NCBI RefSeq assembly: GCF_000235485.1
Contig: NZ_JH378889.1
Span: 29,461-93,460 of the forward strand
Direction of reading: 5' to 3'
Length of the DNA: 64,000 nt
From: Streptococcus sp. oral taxon 058 str. F0407
GTDB taxonomy: Bacteria; Bacillota; Bacilli; Lactobacillales; Streptococcaceae
Shown: one piece after another, positions 10,294 through 18,593 of the stretch
How positions within the stretch are numbered: the first letter of the stretch is position 1
How the letters are laid out: the number at the start of each line of letters is the position of its first letter
The notes under the pieces: model-generated
Told to the model about the DNA's origin: nothing
Databases searched by the model: none
The model's input: only the letters and a program-made list of their open reading frames with translations
Made by a program: the position numbers and the translations under genes

Positions 10294-11499
10294 ATGAAGA
10301 AAAAAATCTTAGCGTCACTTTTGTTAAGTACAGTATTGGTTTCACAAACGGCAGTATTGACAACTGTTCGTGCAGAAACAACTGATGAAAAAATTGCTGC
10401 TCAAGATAATAAGATTAGTGATTTGACAGCGCAACAGCAAGAAGCTCAAAAGCAAGTGGATCAAATCCAAGGTCAAGTTTCAACAATTCAAGCAGAGCAA
10501 GCAAGCTTGCAAGCCGAAAACGAAAAATTACAAGCTGAATCTAAAAAACTTGAGGGAGAAATTACAGAGCTTTCTAAAAATATCGTGGCTCGTAATGCTT
10601 CTTTAGAAAAACAAGCACGTAGCGCACAGACAAATGGAGCTGCGACTAGCTACATTAATACAATTGTAAACTCAAAATCAATCACGGAAGCCATTTCGCG
10701 TGTTGCTGCAATGAGCGAGATTGTATCGGCTAACAACAAAATGTTGGAGCAACAAAAGGCTGATAAAAAAGCAATTTCTGATAAACAAGTAGCCAATAAT
10801 GAAGCAATCAATACAGTTATTGCTAACCAACAAAAACTGGCTGATGATGCGCAGGCATTGACAACTAAGCAAGCTGAGCTGAAGGTTGCAGAGTTGAATC
10901 TTGCTGCTGAGAAAGCTACTGCAGAAGGTGAAAAAGCTAGTTTGCTAGAACAAAAAGCAACTGCAGAAGCAGAAGCGAAAGCAGCAGCTGAAGCAGAAGC
11001 AGCTTACAAAGCTCGTCAAACAAGCCAACAACAGTCAGTTGTTGCTTCTGGAAACACAAGTTTCTCAGCTCAAGTGCAAGCGACATCAACATCTGATGAT
11101 GAGGATTCAAGCTACACTCCAGCACCTGCTCCAACTGTAACTAGAACTCGTCCAACATATAGCTCAAATGCATCAAGTTACCCAACTGGTGAATGTACTT
11201 GGGGAGCTAAAACATTGGCACCTTGGGCTGGAGATTACTGGGGCAACGGAGCTCAGTGGGCAACAAGTGCAGCTGCAGCAGGATTCCGTACAGGTTCAAC
11301 TCCACAAGTTGGTGCGATTGCATGTTGGAATGATGGTGGTTATGGACACGTAGCGGTTGTTACAGCAGTTTCATCATCAACTCGTATTCAAGTATCAGAA
11401 TCAAACTACGGTGGAGATCGTACAATCGGAAACAAACGTGGATGGTTCAACCCAACTACAACTTCTGAAGGTTACGTAACATACATCTATCCAAACTAA
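10294..11499 (+). CDS. pcsB: Cell-division peptidoglycan hydrolase PcsB
   Basis: PcsB is a secreted, FtsEX-activated murein hydrolase needed for daughter-cell separation. The 401-residue precursor has a signal peptide cleaved near VRA/ET (about residue 27), a long Gln/Glu/Lys/Ala-rich coiled coil (about 30-245), a Pro/Ser/Thr linker (about 265-295) and a CHAP domain with the likely catalytic Cys at residue 301 (GECTWGA) and His at 352 (YGHVAVV). It is about ten residues longer than the pneumococcal protein as I remember it. It has its own promoter with a WalR-type box and is followed by a terminator. Confidence 0.96.
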   Translation: MKKKILASLLLSTVLVSQTAVLTTVRAETTDEKIAAQDNKISDLTAQQQEAQKQVDQIQGQVSTIQAEQASLQAENEKLQAESKKLEGEITELSKNIVARNASLEKQARSAQTNGAATSYINTIVNSKSITEAISRVAAMSEIVSANNKMLEQQKADKKAISDKQVANNEAINTVIANQQKLADDAQALTTKQAELKVAELNLAAEKATAEGEKASLLEQKATAEAEAKAAAEAEAAYKARQTSQQQSVVASGNTSFSAQVQATSTSDDEDSSYTPAPAPTVTRTRPTYSSNASSYPTGECTWGAKTLAPWAGDYWGNGAQWATSAAAAGFRTGSTPQVGAIACWNDGGYGHVAVVTAVSSSTRIQVSESNYGGDRTIGNKRGWFNPTTTSEGYVTYIYPN

Positions 11500-11508
11500 T
11501 GAACGAAA

Positions 11509-11537
11509 AGGAGAGGTTCGATTTTGAACCTCTTTTA
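11509..11537 (+). terminator. Intrinsic terminator after pcsB
   Basis: AGAGGTTC/GAACCTCT 8-bp stem with a 6-base loop, followed by a T-rich run. Confidence 0.85.
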
Positions 11538-11580
11538 TTGTTTTTAAACTGTGACTTCTACTAAAAATCGACTAAATCAC

Positions 11581-11609
11581 TTGAAAATGTTGATAAAATA
11601 TGGTAGAAT
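11581..11609 (+). promoter_or_regulatory. rpsB promoter
   Basis: -35 TTGAAA, 17-base spacer, -10 TAGAAT, giving a leader of about 110 bases before rpsB. Confidence 0.75.
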
Positions 11610-11610
11610 G

Positions 11611-11690
11611 AAACTTGTCGTGTAAACGATAATACTCATTCTTGATGAATTGTGAAGCTGTTGCCTTTGGGTCGTTTTGCAAGTTGAAAT
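11611..11690 (+). ncRNA. Structured rpsB leader, candidate S2 autoregulatory RNA
   Basis: A closing stem AACTTG (11612-11617)/CAAGTT (11680-11685) encloses a TCGT-GTAA-ACGA hairpin capped by a GNRA loop (11618-11629) and an ATTC/GAAT hairpin (11638-11650). The arrangement looks like a multibranched ribosomal-protein leader. Folding is by eye only. Confidence 0.45.
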
Positions 11691-11724
11691 CGAGAAGAGG
11701 AAAAAACAAAAAGGAGAAATACTC

Positions 11725-12504
11725 ATGGCAGTAATTTCAATGAAACAACTTCTTGAGGCTGGTGTACACTTTGGTCACCAAACTCGTCGCTGGAACCCTA
11801 AGATGGCTAAGTACATCTTCACTGAGCGTAACGGAATCCACGTTATCGACTTGCAACAAACTGTAAAATACGCTGACCAAGCATACGACTTTATGCGTGA
11901 TGCAGCAGCTAACGATGCAGTTGTATTGTTTGTTGGTACTAAGAAACAAGCTGCTGACGCTGTTGCTGAAGAGGCTGTACGTTCAGGTCAATACTTTATC
12001 AACCACCGTTGGTTGGGTGGAACTCTTACTAACTGGGGAACTATCCAAAAACGTATCGCTCGTTTGAAAGAAATCAAACGCATGGAAGAAGAAGGAATCT
12101 TCGACGTTCTTCCTAAGAAAGAAGTTGCACTTCTTAACAAACAACGTGCACGTCTTGAAAAATTCTTGGGTGGTATCGAAGACATGCCTCGTATCCCAGA
12201 TGTAATGTATGTAGTTGATCCACATAAAGAGCAAATCGCTGTTAAAGAAGCTAAAAAATTGGGTATCCCAGTTGTAGCGATGGTTGACACAAACACTGAT
12301 CCAGACGATATCGATGTAATCATCCCAGCTAACGATGACGCTATCCGCGCGGTTAAATTGATCACAGCTAAATTGGCTGATGCTATCATCGAAGGACGTC
12401 AAGGTGAAGATGCAGCAGCAGTTGAAGCAGAATTTGTAGCTTCAGAAGCTCAAGCAGACTCAATCGAAGAAATCGTTGAAGTAGTAGAAGGCGACAACGC
12501 TTAA
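11725..12504 (+). CDS. rpsB: 30S ribosomal protein S2
   Basis: S2 is a late-binding protein of the small subunit. The 259-residue product begins [27 protein letters not shown] and ends with an acidic tail, as in other streptococci. A longer open frame starts at TTG 11677, but the ATG at 11725 has AAGGAG 8 bases upstream and matches the conserved N terminus. Codon use is strongly biased, as expected for high expression. It pairs with tsf in the usual rpsB-tsf operon. Confidence 0.97.
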   Translation: MAVISMKQLLEAGVHFGHQTRRWNPKMAKYIFTERNGIHVIDLQQTVKYADQAYDFMRDAAANDAVVLFVGTKKQAADAVAEEAVRSGQYFINHRWLGGTLTNWGTIQKRIARLKEIKRMEEEGIFDVLPKKEVALLNKQRARLEKFLGGIEDMPRIPDVMYVVDPHKEQIAVKEAKKLGIPVVAMVDTNTDPDDIDVIIPANDDAIRAVKLITAKLADAIIEGRQGEDAAAVEAEFVASEAQADSIEEIVEVVEGDNA

Positions 12505-12525
12505 TTCATATAAATAGTAATTACC

Positions 12526-12575
12526 TAGGAGGGCGGGGCGTAGCCCAGCTCTCCTATTTTTAAAAAATATAGGAG
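12526..12575 (+). promoter_or_regulatory. Overlapping alternative hairpins in the rpsB-tsf spacer
   Basis: Hairpin A pairs TAGGAG (12526-12531) with CTCCTA (12551-12556), extended by a GC-rich inner stem, and is followed by five Ts, so it looks like a weak terminator. Hairpin B pairs the same CTCCTA with a second TAGGAG (12570-12575), which is the tsf ribosome binding site. The two cannot coexist. This suggests attenuation plus translational control of tsf relative to rpsB. Confidence 0.6.
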
Positions 12576-12582
12576 AATCAAA

Positions 12583-13623
12583 ATGGCAGAAATTACAGCT
12601 AAACTTGTAAAAGAGTTGCGTGAAAAATCTGGTGCCGGTGTTATGGACGCTAAGAAAGCATTGGTTGAAGTTGAAGGTGATATCGAAAAAGCGATCGAAT
12701 TACTTCGCGAAAAAGGTATGGCTAAGGCAGCTAAGAAAGCTGACCGTGTTGCTGCAGAAGGTTTGACTGGTGTATTTGTTAACGGGAACGTTGCAGCAGT
12801 AGTTGAAGTAAATGCTGAAACTGACTTCGTTGCGAAAAATGCTCAATTTGTTGACTTGGTAAATGCTACTGCGAAAGTAATCGCTGAAGGAAAGCCAGCT
12901 AACAACGAAGAAGCTCTCGCTTTGACAATGCCTTCAGGTGAAACTCTTGAAGCTGCATATGTATCTGCAACAGCTACAATCGGTGAAAAAATTTCGTTCC
13001 GTCGCTTTGCTTTGCTTGAAAAAACAGATGCACAACACTTTGGAGCATACCAACACAATGGTGGCCGTATCGGTGTTATCTCTGTTATTGAAGGTGGAGA
13101 CGAAGCGCTTGCTAAACAAATCTCAATGCACATCGCTGCGATGAAACCAACAGTTCTTTCTTACAAAGAATTGGATGAACAATTTGTTAAAGATGAGTTG
13201 GCACAATTGAACCACGTAATCGACCAAGACAACGAAAGCCGTGCAATGGTTGGTAAGCCAGCTCTTCCACACTTGAAGTATGGATCAAAAGCTCAATTGA
13301 CTGACGAAGTAATTGCTCAAGCTGAAGCTGACATCAAAGCTGAATTGGCTGCAGAAGGCAAACCAGAAAAAATCTGGGACAAAATCATCCCAGGTAAAAT
13401 GGACCGCTTCATGCTTGACAACACTAAAGTTGACCAAGCATACACACTTCTTGCACAAGTCTACATCATGGACGACAGCAAGACGGTTGAAGCATACCTT
13501 GATTCAGTTAACGCTTCAGTAGTTGAGTTCGCTCGCTTTGAAGTTGGTGAAGGTATTGAGAAAGCTGCGAACGACTTCGAAGCTGAAGTTGCAGCTACAA
13601 TGGCAGCAGCCTTGAATAACTAA
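12583..13623 (+). CDS. tsf: Elongation factor Ts
   Basis: EF-Ts is the guanine nucleotide exchange factor of EF-Tu. The 346-residue protein has the N-terminal UBA-like domain ([21 protein letters not shown]), the TDFVAKN motif that contacts EF-Tu and the dimerization domain. The length is normal for streptococci, which carry an insert relative to E. coli. TAGGAG lies 7 bases before the ATG and can be sequestered by the upstream CTCCTA. A terminator follows. Confidence 0.97.
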   Translation: MAEITAKLVKELREKSGAGVMDAKKALVEVEGDIEKAIELLREKGMAKAAKKADRVAAEGLTGVFVNGNVAAVVEVNAETDFVAKNAQFVDLVNATAKVIAEGKPANNEEALALTMPSGETLEAAYVSATATIGEKISFRRFALLEKTDAQHFGAYQHNGGRIGVISVIEGGDEALAKQISMHIAAMKPTVLSYKELDEQFVKDELAQLNHVIDQDNESRAMVGKPALPHLKYGSKAQLTDEVIAQAEADIKAELAAEGKPEKIWDKIIPGKMDRFMLDNTKVDQAYTLLAQVYIMDDSKTVEAYLDSVNASVVEFARFEVGEGIEKAANDFEAEVAATMAAALNN

Positions 13624-13625
13624 TT

Positions 13626-13653
13626 GAAAAGGAAGCAATTTGCTTCCTTTTTC
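13626..13653 (+). terminator. Intrinsic terminator after tsf
   Basis: AAAGGAAGC/GCTTCCTTT stem with an AATTT-type loop, followed by Ts. Confidence 0.9.
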
Positions 13654-13681
13654 TTATGCTGAAGAGAGTTCCCTATAGGTA

Positions 13682-13706
13682 AATAAAAAGCCCTTTAATA
13701 AGGGCT
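13682..13706 (-). terminator. Intrinsic terminator after cysK
   Basis: AGCCCTT/AAGGGCT stem; read on the minus strand it is followed by TTTTTATTT. Confidence 0.85.
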
Positions 13707-13722
13707 AAGTGCATTTAGGAGA

Positions 13723-14649
13723 CTACACTTCAAATTCATAGAGTGCTGTAGACAAATAACGTTCGCCGTTATCTGGTGCTAGAGCAAGGACTTTCTTACC
13801 TGTACCTAATTTTTTGGCAACTTCGATTGCTCCATAAATGGCTGCGGCAGAAGAAATCCCAACAAGGAAGCCTTCTTTTCCACCAATTTCACGGCCAAGT
13901 GCTAGAGCATCATCTGACGTTACGCGAACGATACTGTCATAGGCCTTTGTGTCAAGTGTATCAGGAATAAATCCAGCTGAGATACCTTGAATTTTGTGAG
14001 GTCCTGGTTTTTCCCCAGATAAGATAGCTGATTCGTCTGCCTCAACTGCATAAACTTGAATGTTTGGATTTGCTGCTTTGAGTGCATGAGAAACACCTGA
14101 GATTGTTCCACCAGTACCGACCCCACCCACAAAAGCATCTAGTCCATCAGGACCGAAAGCAGCTAGTATTTCAGCTCCTGTTGTTCTTTCGTGTACTTCA
14201 GGATTAGCTGGATTGTTAAACTGGAGCGGCAGGAATCCGTCACGTTCAGCAGCGATTTCCTGAGCTTTGGCGATTGCTCCTTTCATTCCTTCGCTACCAG
14301 GAGTAAGGACGAGTTCAGCACCATAGGCTTGGATAATCTTACGTCGTTCCACACTCATCGTTTCTGGCATGACGATAACAACTTTATATCCTTTAGCAGC
14401 ACCAACCCAAGAAAGTCCGATTCCAGTATTCCCACTTGTTGCTTCAACAATAGTAGCACCTGGTTTTAGAATACCATCTTGTTCAGCCTTTTCAATCATG
14501 CTAAGGGCAATACGGTCTTTTACTGACGATCCAGGGTTAAAAGCTTCAAGTTTTACATAAACATCTGCGGCACCTTCTGGAACGATATTGTTGAGTTTAA
14601 CAATTGGTGTTTGTCCGATTAGTTCAGTGATATTGTTATAAATAGTCAT
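13723..14649 (-). CDS. cysK: Cysteine synthase (O-acetylserine sulfhydrylase)
   Basis: CysK makes cysteine from O-acetylserine and sulfide using pyridoxal phosphate. The 308-residue product carries the PLP lysine in NPGSSVKDR (Lys44), the substrate loop TSGNTG and the glycine-rich cofactor loop [10 protein letters not shown]. The length is normal. It is monocistronic: its own promoter lies upstream and a terminator downstream. A GAGGTAT ribosome binding site lies about 6 bases before the ATG. Confidence 0.96.
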   Translation of the reverse strand: MTIYNNITELIGQTPIVKLNNIVPEGAADVYVKLEAFNPGSSVKDRIALSMIEKAEQDGILKPGATIVEATSGNTGIGLSWVGAAKGYKVVIVMPETMSVERRKIIQAYGAELVLTPGSEGMKGAIAKAQEIAAERDGFLPLQFNNPANPEVHERTTGAEILAAFGPDGLDAFVGGVGTGGTISGVSHALKAANPNIQVYAVEADESAILSGEKPGPHKIQGISAGFIPDTLDTKAYDSIVRVTSDDALALGREIGGKEGFLVGISSAAAIYGAIEVAKKLGTGKKVLALAPDNGERYLSTALYEFEV

Positions 14650-14678
14650 AGATATACCTCTTTATATAAGATGATACT

Positions 14679-14707
14679 AGTATAACGTGCTCTCGGCTAT
14701 TTGTAAA
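14679..14707 (-). promoter_or_regulatory. cysK promoter
   Basis: On the minus strand: -35 TTTACA (14702-14707), 17-base spacer, -10 TATACT (14679-14684). Confidence 0.75.
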
Positions 14708-14713
14708 ATATAG

Positions 14714-14738
14714 AAATCCTATCAAAGTGATAGGATTT
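14714..14738. terminator. Hairpin with a T-tract facing the plus strand
   Basis: AATCCTATCA/TGATAGGATT stem followed on the plus strand by seven Ts; on the minus strand only TTTC follows. The flanking genes are both on the minus strand, so it may end the PH-domain/yigZ unit inefficiently or block antisense transcription. Confidence 0.6.
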
Positions 14739-14745
14739 TTTTATA

Positions 14746-15189
14746 TCAAAGGTCTAAGCCATTAATTTTCAAGCGATTGTGATAAGCCAATTCTAATAAA
14801 TAGGTATAAAGTGGAACAATATCCGTTTTCTTAGGGAATTCAAATTTATGAACACTAAAACGCTCATTATGTGCTTTTAGAAAGACATTTTCTAAATAAG
14901 TTATAGTAATTTCACTATCATCTATACCTGCTCCTGCAGTTTCCATTTCAACATTTACAATGTTCATCAAAAAGATAGATTTCACAGACATCTTGCGACC
15001 AGTAGCGCCTTGCTTATCTGTAAAGATAATACGGATATTTGTAAATATAATTGAGTCACGAATCAGTTTATATCCACTTTGAATTTCTTCATTTTCTAGT
15101 AGATATTGTCCATATTCTTTGATAAGAGTTTCTTTGTTTTGCTCGCTAAAGTTACCAGCGAGTCCTTGAATGAATTTTCCAAATGCCAT
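14746..15189 (-). CDS. PH-domain protein of the bPH_1 type
   Basis: The 147-residue product resembles bacterial pleckstrin-homology-like proteins (bPH_1 family): an N-terminal helix (MAFGKFIQGLAGNFSEQNKETLIKEYGQYLL) then a beta barrel with the stretch IIFTNIRIIFTDKQGATGRKMSVKSI. It has no signal peptide or membrane segment. Its function is unknown; phage-defence or envelope-stress roles suggested for relatives are not supported by anything here. It lies 15 bases after the yigZ-type gene and is probably cotranscribed with it. Confidence 0.75.
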   Translation of the reverse strand: MAFGKFIQGLAGNFSEQNKETLIKEYGQYLLENEEIQSGYKLIRDSIIFTNIRIIFTDKQGATGRKMSVKSIFLMNIVNVEMETAGAGIDDSEITITYLENVFLKAHNERFSVHKFEFPKKTDIVPLYTYLLELAYHNRLKINGLDL

Positions 15190-15204
15190 ATTGTTCTCCT
15201 TTGT

Positions 15205-15840
15205 TTACACTAAGTTTACAGGAACTTCAACTTCTCGTAAACCTTGATCTGTTAAAGTAACCTTTCCATTAAAAAACTCCACAAGAGCAGCCTTGGTATT
15301 TTCTTTCTCTTCCTTATCAACATAAATTATGGTATCAATTTGATCTGTGAAGGTTGTCTCGAGTTCCATGAGATTATGTTCTCTAAGAAAATTGCCATAT
15401 TCTTGATACTGAGCGTAAGACATTTGAATGGCTATGCCAGCCTGCTCTTTGATTTCAATAATACTAATTTCTTTGACAGCCAAAGCTACGCTTCCTGCGT
15501 AAGCGCGAATCAAACCGCCAGCACCTAACTTAATTCCCCCAAAGTAGCGGGTAACCACTACGCAGACATTAGTAAGATTATGATTTTCTAAGACGCCAAG
15601 CATAGGGACTCCAGCAGTACCACTAGGCTCGCCATCATCACTGGTACGCTTGATCTCACTGCGTTCCCCTACAATAAAAGCAGAGCAGTTATGGGTGGCT
15701 TTGTAGTGTTCTTTTTTGATAGCAGTGATAAAGTCACGAGCTTCTTCTTCGCTATAGACACGCTTGGCATGACAGATAAAGCGCGATTTTTTGATTTCTT
15801 CTTGGACTTGCCCGTCTTCTTTAATTGTTCTAAATTCCAT
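15205..15840 (-). CDS. yigZ: YigZ/IMPACT-family protein
   Basis: The 211-residue protein has an N-terminal IMPACT (UPF0029) domain (about residues 15-125; DDGEPSGTAGVPML and RYFGGIKLGAGGLIRAY) and a C-terminal ferredoxin-like domain (about 135-205), as in bacterial YigZ. Eukaryotic IMPACT affects translation control, but the bacterial role is poorly defined. It is divergent from comFA: 56 bases separate the two starts, and that spacer also contains the competence promoter of comFA. Confidence 0.88.
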   Translation of the reverse strand: MEFRTIKEDGQVQEEIKKSRFICHAKRVYSEEEARDFITAIKKEHYKATHNCSAFIVGERSEIKRTSDDGEPSGTAGVPMLGVLENHNLTNVCVVVTRYFGGIKLGAGGLIRAYAGSVALAVKEISIIEIKEQAGIAIQMSYAQYQEYGNFLREHNLMELETTFTDQIDTIIYVDKEEKENTKAALVEFFNGKVTLTDQGLREVEVPVNLV

Positions 15841-15881
15841 GATTTAATTGTACTAAAAAATTACCTAAAGCGCTAGATTTT

Positions 15882-15889
15882 TACGAATA
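15882..15889 (+). promoter_or_regulatory. Late-competence (ComX/SigX) CIN box of comFA
   Basis: TACGAATA is an exact match to the streptococcal combox, preceded by a T-rich stretch. It ends only 7 bases before the comFA ATG. Confidence 0.9.
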
Positions 15890-15896
15890 AAGAAGT

Positions 15897-17195
15897 ATGA
15901 AAGTAAATCCAAACTATCTAGGTCGCTTGTTTACTGAGAAAGAATTAACGAAAGAAGAACGTCAGATGGCTGAGAAACTTCTAGCAATGAGAAAAGAGAA
16001 GGGAAAATTGTTCTGCCAACGTTGTAATAGTACTATTCTAGAAGAATGGTATTTGCCCATCGGTGCTTACTATTGTCGGGAGTGCTTAATTATGAAGCGA
16101 GTCAGGAGTGATCAAGCCTTATACTATTTTCCGCAGGAGGTTTTTCCGAAGCAAGATGTTCTTAAATGGCGTGGTCAGTTAACACCTTTTCAAAAAAAAG
16201 TGTCAGAGGGACTGCTTCAAGCGGTAGACAAACAAGAGCCAACCTTGGTTCACGCTGTAACAGGAGCTGGAAAGACAGAGATGATTTACCAAGTTGTGGC
16301 CAAAGTGATTGATGATGGTGGCGCAGTTTGTTTGGCTAGTCCTCGAATCGATGTATGTTTGGAACTGTATAAGCGACTTCAGAATGACTTTGCTTGCGAC
16401 ATAGCACTACTCCATGGCGAATCAGATCCCTATTTTCGAACTCCCCTAGTAGTTGCAACGACTCATCAGTTGTTAAAATTTCATCATGCTTTTGACTTGC
16501 TGATAGTGGATGAAGTAGATGCCTTTCCTTATGTTGACAACTCGGTGCTTTACTATGCTGTAAATCAAAGTGTAAAGGAGGAAGGGTTAAGGATATTCCT
16601 TACAGCGACTTCTACAGATGAGTTAGATAAGAAGGTTCGCACAGGAGAATTAAAAAGGTTAAGCTTGCCGAGACGATTTCATGGAAATCCATTGATTATT
16701 CCAAAGCCAGTTTGGTTATCGGATTTTAATCGTTATTTAGATAAGAGTCAGTTGTCACCAAAGTTAAAAACCTATATTGAGAAACAGAGACGAACTGGTT
16801 TTCCATTACTTCTTTTTGCATCAGAAATTCAGAAAGGTGAGAGGTTGAAAGAACTCTTGCAAGAGCATTTTCCCAATGAGAAAGTCGGCTTTGTGTCCTC
16901 TGTCACAGAAAATAGATTAGAGCAGGTGCAAGCTTTTCGAGATGGAGAGTTGACGATACTTATCAGTACGACAATTTTGGAGCGTGGAGTTACCTTTCCT
17001 TGTGTGGATGTTTTTGTTGTAGAAGCTAATCATCGTCTTTTTACCAAGTCTAGCTTGATTCAGATTGGAGGGCGAGTTGGGCGCAGTATGGATAGACCGA
17101 CTGGTGAATTGCTCTTCTTTCATGATGGATTAAATACTTCCATCAAAAAGGCAATCAAGGAAATCAAGCAGATGAACAAGGAGGCGGGACTATGA
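15897..17195 (+). CDS. comFA: Competence DNA-uptake helicase ComFA
   Basis: ComFA is the cytoplasmic-side ATPase that helps draw single-stranded DNA through ComEC in transformation. The 432-residue product has a four-cysteine zinc site (CQRC and CREC, about residues 40-65), Walker A AVTGAGKTE, a DEVD box, the TATS motif III and helicase motif VI (QIGGRVGR). comFC overlaps by 4 bases. The exact CIN box lies so close to the ATG that the SigX transcript would have at most a few leader bases. The next in-frame Met is residue 24, before the zinc site, so a shorter form cannot be ruled out. Confidence 0.95.
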   Translation: MKVNPNYLGRLFTEKELTKEERQMAEKLLAMRKEKGKLFCQRCNSTILEEWYLPIGAYYCRECLIMKRVRSDQALYYFPQEVFPKQDVLKWRGQLTPFQKKVSEGLLQAVDKQEPTLVHAVTGAGKTEMIYQVVAKVIDDGGAVCLASPRIDVCLELYKRLQNDFACDIALLHGESDPYFRTPLVVATTHQLLKFHHAFDLLIVDEVDAFPYVDNSVLYYAVNQSVKEEGLRIFLTATSTDELDKKVRTGELKRLSLPRRFHGNPLIIPKPVWLSDFNRYLDKSQLSPKLKTYIEKQRRTGFPLLLFASEIQKGERLKELLQEHFPNEKVGFVSSVTENRLEQVQAFRDGELTILISTTILERGVTFPCVDVFVVEANHRLFTKSSLIQIGGRVGRSMDRPTGELLFFHDGLNTSIKKAIKEIKQMNKEAGL

Positions 17196-17854
17196 ACTGT
17201 TTATTATGTGGACAGACCACAAAGAGTGACTTGACTTTTAGTCATCTCTTTCTTTTGAAGAATGAGCGCAACTATATTTGTTCAGCTTGTGAGTCTACTT
17301 TTGAGAAGATTGGTGAGGATTGTTGCCCAAACTGCATGAAAATAGACGTGTCAACAAAGTGTCAAGATTGTAAACTTTGGTGTAAAGAAGGCATTCAAGT
17401 CAGCCATAAAGCGATATTTACCTATAATCAAGCTATGAAAGACTTCTTTAGTCGATATAAGTTTGATGGGGATTTTCTGCTTAGAAAGGTTTTTGCTCCT
17501 GTTCTTGCTAATGAATTGAAAAAGTATAGAGGCTATGAATTTGTAGTAATTCCCTTAAGTCCTGAAAGATTGCTTGAGAGAGGATTTAATCAGGTTGAAG
17601 GTTTGGTTGAGGCAGCAGGATTCTCTTTTCAAGGCTTATTAGGGAAAAGAGAAGAGAAAGCTAGTTCTTCTAAGAATCGCTCGGAAAGATTAGCTACTGA
17701 AATTCCATTTTATATCAAAACGGAAGCCCCTCTTCCTAAGAAGATTTTGCTCATTGATGACATCTATACGACAGGAGCGACTATCAATCGTGTAAAGCGA
17801 CTTTTTGAAGATGCAGGTGTATTGGAAGTCAAAACTTTTTCCCTTGTAAGATGA
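17192..17854 (+). CDS. comFC: Competence protein ComFC
   Basis: ComFC acts with ComFA in DNA import. The 220-residue product has an N-terminal zinc-binding region (paired CxxC motifs in MNCLLC, CSAC, CPNC and CQDC) and a phosphoribosyltransferase-like domain with the PRPP loop ILLIDDIYTTGAT near residue 190. It is translationally coupled to comFA. The hpf promoter starts 10 bases after its stop. Confidence 0.95.
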   Translation: MNCLLCGQTTKSDLTFSHLFLLKNERNYICSACESTFEKIGEDCCPNCMKIDVSTKCQDCKLWCKEGIQVSHKAIFTYNQAMKDFFSRYKFDGDFLLRKVFAPVLANELKKYRGYEFVVIPLSPERLLERGFNQVEGLVEAAGFSFQGLLGKREEKASSSKNRSERLATEIPFYIKTEAPLPKKILLIDDIYTTGATINRVKRLFEDAGVLEVKTFSLVR

Positions 17855-17863
17855 GGAAAAAAT

Positions 17864-17892
17864 TTGCAAAATGAAAATGAAAGCGTTATAAT
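17864..17892 (+). promoter_or_regulatory. hpf promoter with overlapping cre-like site
   Basis: -35 TTGCAA, 17-base spacer, -10 TATAAT (17887-17892). ATGAAAGCGTTATAA (17877-17891) matches the CcpA cre consensus WTGNAANCGNWNNCW with one mismatch and covers the -10. Confidence 0.7.
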
Positions 17893-17933
17893 ATAGTTAG
17901 AAAAATAAAAATGTTTAGAAAGAAGGTACTTAT

Positions 17934-18482
17934 ATGATTAAATATAGTATCCGTGGTGAAAACCTAGAAGTAACAGAAGCAATTCGCAATTATGTAGTTT
18001 CTAAACTCGAAAAGATCGAAAAATATTTTCAACCTGAACAAGAGTTGGATGCACGTGTCAACTTGAAAGTTTACCGTGAAAAAACAGCAAAAGTTGAAGT
18101 AACAATTCCACTTGGGTCAATTACTCTTCGTGCAGAAGATATTTCTCAAGATATGTATGGTTCTATCGATCTTGTAACAGATAAAATTGAACGCCAGATT
18201 CGAAAAAATAAAACAAAAATCGAACGCAAGAATAAAAATAAGGTTGCGACAAGCCAACTCTTTACAGATGCTCTAGTTGAAGATGCAAATGTTGTGCAAC
18301 CAAAAGTGGTTCGTTCAAAACAAATTGATTTGAAACCAATGGATTTGGAAGAAGCGCTTCTTCAAATGGATTTGTTGGGACATGATTTCTTTATCTATGT
18401 AGACGTAGAAGATCAAACAACAAATGTTTTATATCGCCGTGAGGATGGTGAAGTTGGTTTGCTAGAAGTTAAGGAATCATAA
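17934..18482 (+). CDS. hpf: Ribosome hibernation promoting factor, long form
   Basis: Long HPF forms 100S ribosome dimers in stationary phase. The 182-residue protein has the S30AE/YfiA domain (about residues 1-100), a lysine-rich linker and the C-terminal dimerization domain (about 125-182; KPMDLEEALLQMDLLGHDFFIY). It stands alone between comFC and the thiolase, with its own promoter and a strong terminator. The cre-like site suggests repression during growth on preferred sugar, which would fit its role, but this is inference. Confidence 0.95.
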   Translation: MIKYSIRGENLEVTEAIRNYVVSKLEKIEKYFQPEQELDARVNLKVYREKTAKVEVTIPLGSITLRAEDISQDMYGSIDLVTDKIERQIRKNKTKIERKNKNKVATSQLFTDALVEDANVVQPKVVRSKQIDLKPMDLEEALLQMDLLGHDFFIYVDVEDQTTNVLYRREDGEVGLLEVKES

Positions 18483-18499
18483 AATCTTGACAGCTATGT

Positions 18500-18537
18500 A
18501 AAAGTGGTTTACAATTGTGTAAACCACTTTTGCTTTT
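18500..18537 (+). terminator. Intrinsic terminator after hpf
   Basis: A 14-bp perfect stem, AAAAGTGGTTTACA with its complement, around loop ATTG, followed by a T-rich run. Confidence 0.92.
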
Positions 18538-18593
18538 GGTTGAGCTTTTCTGATGCTAAATCTTGAATTTTATAGTTTCAAATGGAGGTAGTC

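Noticed and set aside
11983..12402. Two long antisense open frames (139 and 133 residues) across rpsB
   Set aside because: They lie entirely within a highly biased ribosomal protein gene, lack ribosome binding sites and have no recognisable domain; they are shadows.
12843..13133. Antisense frames in tsf
   Set aside because: Codon-bias shadows without ribosome binding sites.
14191..14560. Open frames antisense to cysK
   Set aside because: No start signals, low-quality protein composition, fully inside a certain gene.
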